From the NCBI GenBank assembly GCA_003251795.1, contig QKEI01000251.1, positions 1 through 51,274 of the forward strand: a DNA stretch of 51,274 nt, in the 5' to 3' direction. The translations under genes were made by a program, and so were the position numbers. The DNA is from Candidatus Muproteobacteria bacterium. Its GTDB lineage: Bacteria > Pseudomonadota > Gammaproteobacteria > Acidiferrobacterales > SPGG2. Below the pieces are notes generated by a model. That model had not been told where the DNA came from. It worked only from the letters and a program-made list of their open reading frames with translations, and made no database searches. Below, in pieces: positions 45,894-51,274 of this stretch (positions are counted from its first letter, which is position 1; every line of letters starts with the position of its first letter).

Positions 45894-47495
45894 TCAATGT
45901 GCATCCTGCAATATCATGTCCGCCGCTTTCTCCGCAATCATGACCACAGGAGCGTGCGTGTTGCCCGAGGTGAGTGTCGGCATGATCGAGCAATCGACCA
46001 CACGCAAACCCGCCAGGCCGTGCACGCGCAAACGTGCGTCCACTACCGCACCCGCATCCGACCCCATCTTGCAGGTGCCGCTGGGGTGGAAGATGGTCAC
46101 GCCGGTGTTACGTGCGAACTCCAACAAGGCCTCGTCCGATTGCGCGTCCTTGCCTGGCATGTACTCGTCGACAATGTAGCGCTGCAAGGCAGGTGAGCCG
46201 GCAATCTTGCGCGCGACCCTGAGCCCTGCAATCACTGTTTGTTTGTCGATTTCCGCCGATAGATAGTTGGGCTGCATCGCCGGCGGCTCAAGCGGATCTG
46301 TCGACTTGATCATAACCGTGCCACGGCTGTGCGGCCGCAGCTGGCATACCGAAGAGGTAAAGCCGGAGAAATCGTGCAGTGGTGCACCAGGCATGTCGGC
46401 GGACAATGCCGCAAAGTGAAATTGGATATCGGGTGTGGCAACGTCCGCGTGCGTGCGCACGAATGCCCCTGCCTGGTTGATGCCGATCGCCAGCGGACCG
46501 CTGCGCCAAAGTAGAAACCTCAAACCCATGCGCATCTTGCGGATCAGACTCTTCATATCGTCGTTGGTGGTAATGGGCTTGGCACAGCGGTGAATCACCC
46601 GCACTTGCAAATGATCCTGCAGATTGCGGCCGACGGCTGGTAGGTGATGTAGCACGCTAACGCCGCGCTCTTTTAGAAACTCGACATCGCCTACCCCCGA
46701 CAACTGCAAAAGCTGCGGAGACTGCAACGCGCCGGCGCAGAGCAACACCTCGCGTTTCGCGTGTGCCTGGTGTTCCTTTCCCGCTTGCCTGTAAGCAATA
46801 CCCACGGCGCGTTTGCCTTCGAACAAAACGCGCGTCGCCAGTGCTTCGGTCTCCACGCGCAAATTCGAGCGCTTGCGCGCCGGCTTGAGATAAGCGACGG
46901 CCGTGCTGCAGCGCCAACCGCGCCAGGTCGTCAACTGATAATAGCCGACACCCTCTTGTGTGCGTCCATTGAAGTCATCGTTGCGGGGAATGCCCGCCTG
47001 CGTGGCGGCGGCGATGAACGCTTCGGCCAGCTCGTGCGGCTCGCCCACGTCGGACACGCCGAGCTCCCCTGCCGCACCGTGCAGAGCGCTTGCGCCACGC
47101 TGATTGCGCTCCGACCTGATGAAGTACGGCAACACATCATCCCAAGCCCAACCGGGATTGCCCAACTGCGCCCAGTGCTCATAGTCCTCGCGTTGGCCAC
47201 GCACGAATATGAGTCCGTTGATCGCACTCGAGCCGCCGAGCACCTTGCCGCGCGGCCAGTAAATCTTGCGATTGTTCATGCCGGCATCCGCTTCGGTGTA
47301 AAAACACCAGTTGTACCTGGGATTGAACATAGTTTTCGCGTAACCAATCGGGATATGGATCCACAGATAGTCATCCTTCGGCCCGGCCTCAAACAGCAGC
47401 ACACTGTATCTGCCCTCCGCGCTCAAACGGTTAGCCAATACGCAACCGGCCGAACCGGCGCCGATGATAATGTAGTCGACTGTCGCTGATGTCAT
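45894..47495 (-). CDS. GMC-family FAD-dependent alcohol dehydrogenase
   Basis: A 533-residue choline-dehydrogenase-like flavoprotein. The FAD-binding loop is GAGSAG at 12-17 in YIIIGAGSAGCVLANRLSA, followed by YWPRGKVLGGSSAINGLIFV (GMC signature 1) and LCAGALQSPQLLQLSGVG (signature 2). The C-terminal catalytic pair is His470 in FHPSGTCKMGSD and His514 in SGNTHAPVVMIAEKAA. ATG 47495 gives full length. Members oxidise primary alcohols such as choline. No betaine aldehyde dehydrogenase is nearby, and the gene sits between the sulfite exporter and ackA. A membrane-associated isethionate dehydrogenase of this family would feed sulfoacetaldehyde to Xsc, which makes that an attractive alternative. 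Confidence 0.88.
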   Translation of the reverse strand: MTSATVDYIIIGAGSAGCVLANRLSAEGRYSVLLFEAGPKDDYLWIHIPIGYAKTMFNPRYNWCFYTEADAGMNNRKIYWPRGKVLGGSSAINGLIFVRGQREDYEHWAQLGNPGWAWDDVLPYFIRSERNQRGASALHGAAGELGVSDVGEPHELAEAFIAAATQAGIPRNDDFNGRTQEGVGYYQLTTWRGWRCSTAVAYLKPARKRSNLRVETEALATRVLFEGKRAVGIAYRQAGKEHQAHAKREVLLCAGALQSPQLLQLSGVGDVEFLKERGVSVLHHLPAVGRNLQDHLQVRVIHRCAKPITTNDDMKSLIRKMRMGLRFLLWRSGPLAIGINQAGAFVRTHADVATPDIQFHFAALSADMPGAPLHDFSGFTSSVCQLRPHSRGTVMIKSTDPLEPPAMQPNYLSAEIDKQTVIAGLRVARKIAGSPALQRYIVDEYMPGKDAQSDEALLEFARNTGVTIFHPSGTCKMGSDAGAVVDARLRVHGLAGLRVVDCSIMPTLTSGNTHAPVVMIAEKAADMILQDAH

Positions 47496-47596
47496 CGCTG
47501 TTCCAGCCTCTTTGCAGATACCAGCGTTACCCAGTATGTAATAGCCGCTATACTAGCGCGTGCCATTGGTTTTCCCCAACTGCGTGGCGACAGTAC

Positions 47597-48808
47597 ATGT
47601 TAGTCCTTGTCATCAATTGCGGCAGCTCATCGCTTAAGTTTCAGCTGATCGATGCGAAACGGCGCGTGCGACGCGCCGGCGGCGTCATCGAGCGCATTGG
47701 CGCCGTTTCATCGATTGCCACCATTGAGGTGAGCGGCGAAAAGAAGCAGCGGCGTAGCCTGACCGCCGGCGATCACGCCGAAGCAATGAAATACGTACTC
47801 GATCTGCTGCTCAATGGGTCCAATCCCGTGATCGGCGACGTCAATGAAATCAGCGCCGTTGGTCATCGCGTGGTCCACGGTGGCGAGACGCTGACCGAGT
47901 CTGTGCTCATCGACAGCAATGTGCTCGAGGCAATCAGTGATGCCTTTGATCTCGCGCCACTACACAACCCGGCGAACCTCAAAGGCATCGAGGCCGCACG
48001 CCGGGCTTTGCCCGATGTGCCGCACGTAGCGGTGTTCGATACCGCCTTCCACCAGACGTTACCACCGCACGCCTATCTCTACGCCTTGCCGATTCGTTTA
48101 TATCGTCGCCATAAAATCCGCCGCTATGGGTTTCATGGGACGAGTCATTACTATGTCAGCCGGCGTCTGTACCAGATTAGTAATGTCGACAAGACCTCAT
48201 CCCGCGTCATCACCTGCCATCTCGGAAACGGCGCGTCGATGGCGGCCATCCTCAACGGTCGCTCTATCGACACGTCGATGGGCCTGACGCCTCTGGCCGG
48301 CCTGGTTATGGGCACCCGTTCTGGTGATATTGATCCGTCGATCGTCTTCGATCTTGTCGAAAAAGAAGAGCTGTCACTCAGCGAAGTGCACGCGTTGTTG
48401 AACAGACACAGTGGATTGTTGGGTCTGAGTGGCTATGCATCGGACATGCGTGATGTGTTGACCGAGGCCGCCGCGGGAGACATGCGCTGCCGCGAGGCGA
48501 TCGATGTTTATTGCTATCGCGTTAAGGCGTACCTTGGCTACTATATCGCCGTCCTCAACGGTTGTGATGCAATCGTTTTCGCAGCCGGTATCGGCGAGCA
48601 CAGCCCCGAGATTCGCGCGCAGATCTGCAGCGGCCTGGAGAACCTCGGCATTCGCCTCGACGACGCTGCCAATCGCGAAGCGATCGGCAAAGAGATGCGA
48701 ATTTCCGCCCGGGACAGCACCGTGCAAGTCTGGACCATCCCCACGGACGAGGAGTTGGTCATCGCCATCGACGCCATGAAGATCGCGCAGTCTGCTGGTG
48801 CCAGTTGA
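47597..48808 (+). CDS. ackA: Acetate kinase
   Basis: A 403-residue ASKHA-fold kinase converting acetyl phosphate and ADP to acetate and ATP. ATG 47597 begins MLVLVINCGSSSLKFQLID, the family's first phosphate motif. The open frame from 47489 overlaps the divergent GMC gene and is rejected. Other blocks are AVGHRVVHGGETLTESVLID, FDTAFHQTLPPHAYLYALP, RRYGFHGTSHYYVSRRL, GNGASMAAILNGRSIDTSMG and GTRSGDIDPSIV. Beside xsc and pta it would harvest ATP from the acetyl phosphate made from taurine. It is separated from pta by two genes of unknown function. Confidence 0.94.
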   Translation: MLVLVINCGSSSLKFQLIDAKRRVRRAGGVIERIGAVSSIATIEVSGEKKQRRSLTAGDHAEAMKYVLDLLLNGSNPVIGDVNEISAVGHRVVHGGETLTESVLIDSNVLEAISDAFDLAPLHNPANLKGIEAARRALPDVPHVAVFDTAFHQTLPPHAYLYALPIRLYRRHKIRRYGFHGTSHYYVSRRLYQISNVDKTSSRVITCHLGNGASMAAILNGRSIDTSMGLTPLAGLVMGTRSGDIDPSIVFDLVEKEELSLSEVHALLNRHSGLLGLSGYASDMRDVLTEAAAGDMRCREAIDVYCYRVKAYLGYYIAVLNGCDAIVFAAGIGEHSPEIRAQICSGLENLGIRLDDAANREAIGKEMRISARDSTVQVWTIPTDEELVIAIDAMKIAQSAGAS

Positions 48809-49023
48809 CCGCAATGGTGGCACTGGCAACAAGATGCGTCTATGTCCAGCTAGGGTTCACCAGAAGATGTCGAGCAGTAAGCACACAGGAAATTGCAAAC
48901 GGTGCGGTTAAATAGAAGTGGTCGTTCGCACTTAGATCATATGGATCCCTTGGAACTCGGCGGTGAGGACTCTAAACGGAATGTTGTCTACGCATGTGAT
49001 CGATGCGTGTGAGATAGCTTGCC

Positions 49024-49377
49024 ATGTACTGGTCGTTGCAGATTCTATTCGGATCCATTGTTTGTGTGCTCATCTGGTACGGTACACGGCGTCTGCCTGT
49101 CGGTATCAAGGCCCTTGTGCGGGCCGCGCCGGTGGCGCTCACGTTAGCCCCAGGCGCACTCGTGAGCGGCCACGGTGTGTTCTTCCCGCCGGGCGTGACG
49201 CTGTTGGTATATAGCCTCGTCTCAGGGAAGCCGATTGCAGCAGCCTATTTCATGGTGTATTCGCTCCTCGTGCTGTGGAGCATCGCTTTTGTGTGTCTAC
49301 TTCTGAAGTACGCGTTCGATCTGAGATACAAAGCCAAGACTCAGGAAACTGGGCCGAGCAAGTTGACATCCGAGTGA
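49024..49377 (+). CDS. Small hydrophobic membrane protein, unknown
   Basis: A 117-residue protein with hydrophobic segments at about 4-20, 33-48, 53-67 and 71-96 and a short charged C-terminal tail (RYKAKTQETGPSKLTSE). ATG 49024 begins MYWSLQILFGSIVCVL. A central glycine/proline-rich stretch (APGALVSGHGVFFPPGVTLL) lies between helices. I recognise no family. It lies between ackA and another membrane gene on the same strand, so a link to acetate or sulfonate metabolism is possible but unproven. The 215-base gap after ackA before it holds nothing I can assign. Confidence 0.6.
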   Translation: MYWSLQILFGSIVCVLIWYGTRRLPVGIKALVRAAPVALTLAPGALVSGHGVFFPPGVTLLVYSLVSGKPIAAAYFMVYSLLVLWSIAFVCLLLKYAFDLRYKAKTQETGPSKLTSE

Positions 49378-49386
49378 GTCGGCTAC

Positions 49387-49457
49387 GAGTCAGCAATCAC
49401 GAATCACCAGTCACCAAATTACCGCCTCAGGCTGACGACTCACGGTTCACGACTCAC
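49387..49457. repeat. Degenerate heptamer repeats upstream of the large membrane gene
   Basis: A first run reads AGTCAGC, AATCACG, AATCACC, AGTCACC in consecutive sevens from about 49388. A second run reads ACTCACG, GTTCACG, ACTCACG from about 49438. The two runs lie in the gap between the small and the large membrane protein genes. They are diverged copies of a roughly (A)NTCACG unit. They have no coding character. Confidence 0.6.
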
Positions 49458-49474
49458 GTGTCCCTGAGACCTTC

Positions 49475-49480
49475 TATAAT
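49475..49480 (+). promoter_or_regulatory. Perfect TATAAT -10 box inside a small palindrome
   Basis: TATAAT at 49475-49480 is an exact sigma-70 -10 hexamer 47 bases before ATG 49528. It lies in the palindrome CTTCTA-taat-TAGAAG (49471-49486). No convincing -35 box is seen at the expected distance, so activator dependence or chance must be considered. Confidence 0.35.
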
Positions 49481-49527
49481 TAGAAGTGTCGCGTGAACCA
49501 GCGACATTGCTGGCCCCGGATTTTCTC

Positions 49528-50721
49528 ATGCAGAGTAATACGCCTACGCAGCTCGTCCTGCAAAGCCGCGCTACTATCGGCCACCGTTCACAACGCATTG
49601 GCTTGTTGTTCGTGACCGCCGCCCTGCTGTTGTTGTTCGGCATCGCTATTATGTTTCTCTATCTAACCGCCGCGAAAAGCGGCGAGCCGATCGATTGGCA
49701 TGCGCTACTCACCAAGTCACTCAGCAAACTGCAAGAAGACTACACCCAGCTCTTCGTCTTCGCCTTCGCAATACTAGGCTCCGTAGTGCAGATCTTCTAC
49801 ATTGTGCTGGCCCGACGCTGGGAGCGGCTCAAGTTAGACGAGCTCGGGATCAGCTACGTTTCTCCCCTACCTAACGTCTTACAGTTCCTGCACCCGGGCT
49901 GGTCGTTGCAGTGGAGCCAGATCCAGCGGGTCGAATTTAAGAGGAAAACATACGTCGGGCGACCGGAGCTGGTGACGCTGATACTCCGCACAGGCTTGCA
50001 GGAACGTTCTCTCCGACCCTACATGTGGGTGGATGCGGCGACCTACCAGCCGCCGCCGTTGAAGAAAGAGCTGCAGCTGGGTCGGCCAAAACCGGCGGAA
50101 GTCATCGCCCGCGTAAAGGACAGTGCGGTCATCCGGTTCATCCAGACGCACACACACCTGAAGATCGAGTCGCCCGATCTAAGCAAGATCAAACCGTACG
50201 CACTGGAGAGCAACCCGATCGCGCTGACGTTCGTTGCGCTCTTCTTCGTATCGTTGGCCTACGCCTTCATCGATGCCTTGATATTGAACCCCGAGAGCTA
50301 CGTAGCCCAACCACCTTACGGTGTTTACGTTCTGGGCGGTCTCACTGTAAGCGCAATCGCTGTTTGGCTCATGCGCAGGGCAGAGGTACCTATCGCCGAA
50401 AGTGTTGTCGTTGCAGTTCTTACCGGCACGGCCTTCGGTGCGCTGTTATATCCCGGCCTGTTGCGTATCAATCAGCTCACCGATAGCGAAGGCTTGCACA
50501 GCTACGAGTACAGGATGGTACGCCCGTGCTACTTTGTCCCGGAGCGCCAAGGGTTACCAGAGTTGCAGTTCCCCGAACGTCATCGCGAGTTTTGGCTTCA
50601 ATATGCCCCTGGTGTGATCGAAGAATTCGAACTGCGCAAAGGTGGATTGGACTTCTATCAAATCAACATGAAACCTATTTACGAACGAATAGAGAATTAT
50701 TACAAGCACAAGGGTCGCTAG
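49528..50721 (+). CDS. Multi-pass membrane protein with a soluble middle domain, unknown
   Basis: A 397-residue protein from ATG 49528 (an upstream GTG at 49486 overlaps the palindrome). Helices are predicted at about 24-47, 74-95, 231-252, 265-282 and 289-311. Between helices 2 and 3 lies a soluble domain of about 130 residues whose beginning (LKLDELGISYVSPLPNVLQF, then LQWSQIQRVEFKRKTYVGRP) looks like the bacterial PH-type fold found in YdbT-like proteins. The last 85 residues form a charged soluble tail (FWLQYAPGVIEEFELRKGGL). I do not recognise a family. It sits just before pta on the same strand. Confidence 0.7.
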   Translation: MQSNTPTQLVLQSRATIGHRSQRIGLLFVTAALLLLFGIAIMFLYLTAAKSGEPIDWHALLTKSLSKLQEDYTQLFVFAFAILGSVVQIFYIVLARRWERLKLDELGISYVSPLPNVLQFLHPGWSLQWSQIQRVEFKRKTYVGRPELVTLILRTGLQERSLRPYMWVDAATYQPPPLKKELQLGRPKPAEVIARVKDSAVIRFIQTHTHLKIESPDLSKIKPYALESNPIALTFVALFFVSLAYAFIDALILNPESYVAQPPYGVYVLGGLTVSAIAVWLMRRAEVPIAESVVVAVLTGTAFGALLYPGLLRINQLTDSEGLHSYEYRMVRPCYFVPERQGLPELQFPERHREFWLQYAPGVIEEFELRKGGLDFYQINMKPIYERIENYYKHKGR

Positions 50722-50786
50722 ATTTACAGACTGCATAAGCGAGGTTAGGCTTCGTGTCTGTCCTCCTTGTTAAGGTCTCCCGAAGT

Positions 50787-51274
50787 ATGGACATTATCCA
50801 AACGTTCATAGAGAGAGCGCGAAGACAACCGCGTACGCTGGTGCTACCGGAAGGTAACGATGAGCGCATCATGCGGGCGGCGCACCGCCTACTCGAAGAT
50901 GGCATCGCGCGACCGATTCTCCTAGGCAAGCCGGAGGAACTCGAGGATAGCGCGTCTCGAGCAGGCATATCGCTCGACGGAATCGCTACCATTGACCCCG
51001 AACACAGTGACAAGCTCGGGGCCTACGCGCAGAGTTACTTGATAGCCCGACCAAACGCCAATATCAAAGTGGCGCAGCGCCTGTTGCGCAAGCACTTGTA
51101 CTACGGCGGCATGATGGTGAAGACCGGAGATGCGCAGACCATGATCGCCGGCGTTGCCAATCCCACGGCGCGCGTGATCGAGGCCGGCCTGATGACGGTA
51201 GGGTTAACCGCCGGCATCAACACGCCGTCGAGCTTTTTCCTGATGATCGTACCCAAGTTTCAAGATGAAACTGA
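50787..51274 (+). CDS. pta: Phosphate acetyltransferase, N-terminal part (3' end outside window)
   Basis: An open frame from ATG 50787 runs to the window edge, giving about 162 residues. It begins MDIIQTFIERARRQPRTLVL, then PEGNDERIMRAAHRLLEDGI, and later has YGGMMVKTGDAQTMIAGVAN, VIEAGLMTVGLTAG and PSSFFLMIVPKF, all characteristic of the PTA domain. The enzyme exchanges the phosphate of acetyl phosphate for CoA, giving acetyl-CoA. The short N-terminus without a DRTGG domain matches the compact form found in taurine-degrading proteobacteria. With xsc and ackA it lets acetyl phosphate enter either central metabolism or ATP synthesis. Confidence 0.92.
   Translation, partial: MDIIQTFIERARRQPRTLVLPEGNDERIMRAAHRLLEDGIARPILLGKPEELEDSASRAGISLDGIATIDPEHSDKLGAYAQSYLIARPNANIKVAQRLLRKHLYYGGMMVKTGDAQTMIAGVANPTARVIEAGLMTVGLTAGINTPSSFFLMIVPKFQDET

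Noticed and set aside
45030..46196. A 388-codon open frame on the plus strand over the exporter and GMC genes
   Set aside because: It overlaps two well-supported genes, its translation is rich in Arg, His and Ala with no domain, and it is a shadow of high-GC coding DNA.
1..51274. Search for tRNA, rRNA, CRISPR arrays, insertion sequences and phage genes
   Set aside because: No T-loop-like GGTTCRA patterns in cloverleaf context, no regular spaced repeats of CRISPR size and no transposase or integrase sequence were seen by eye; very small RNAs could have been missed.

Overview
The window reads as chromosomal DNA of a heterotrophic proteobacterium with a GC content that looks to be in the high fifties. 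The gene complement (AapJQMP and LivHMGF-K importers, the very large NAD-dependent glutamate dehydrogenase, PiuC-type dioxygenase, YpeA-like acetyltransferase, frequent GTG starts) fits Pseudomonadota, most likely an uncultured gammaproteobacterium. That placement is an inference from gene content only. No rRNA, tRNA, CRISPR array, transposase, integrase or phage gene was seen.

Left part (1-8.9 kb): the C-terminal end of a class III aminotransferase, a CaiB-type CoA-transferase overlapping a PcaF-like thiolase, a YpeA-like GNAT, a second GNAT broken by one extra base, an alanine-dehydrogenase-like protein, a secreted TPR protein, an EamA transporter, an asparaginase II-family protein, a glutathione S-transferase and a small YeaQ/GlsB-type membrane protein.

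Middle part (9-29.3 kb): an amino-acid uptake and oxidation block. It has the general L-amino-acid ABC importer aapJQMP (its AapM carries about 200 extra residues), two Fe(II)/2-oxoglutarate-type oxygenases, acetoacetyl-CoA synthetase, a hemerythrin-like protein divergent from a 1615-residue glutamate dehydrogenase, and a complete branched-chain amino-acid importer livHMGF - DUF6867 - livK closed by a strong terminator.

Right part (29.4-51.3 kb): an island for taurine and other omega-amino or C2-sulfonate compounds. A hydroxyacid-oxoacid transhydrogenase and succinate-semialdehyde dehydrogenase form a probable 4-hydroxybutyrate module. panC (which uses beta-alanine) converges on mmsA. On the minus strand, a taurine/beta-alanine:pyruvate aminotransferase (tpa), tauA, tauB, tauC and mmsA lie in series. 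On the plus strand, a MocR-type regulator (tauR), alanine dehydrogenase, sulfoacetaldehyde acetyltransferase (xsc) and a TauE/SafE-type exporter follow. Next come a GMC flavoprotein on the minus strand, ackA, two membrane proteins of unknown function, and the start of pta.

Together these give a readable route: TauABC imports taurine; Tpa moves the amino group to pyruvate, giving alanine and sulfoacetaldehyde; Ald regenerates pyruvate and releases ammonium; Xsc makes acetyl phosphate and sulfite; TauE exports sulfite; AckA or Pta turns acetyl phosphate into acetate plus ATP or into acetyl-CoA. MmsA and PanC suggest the same transporter and aminotransferase may also serve beta-alanine, and the GMC protein may feed isethionate in. 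Several strong RNA hairpins sit between genes (aapJ/aapQ, tauA/tauB, xsc/tauE, tpa/tauA). Some gaps hold short degenerate tandem repeats or a cluster of palindromic extragenic repeats.
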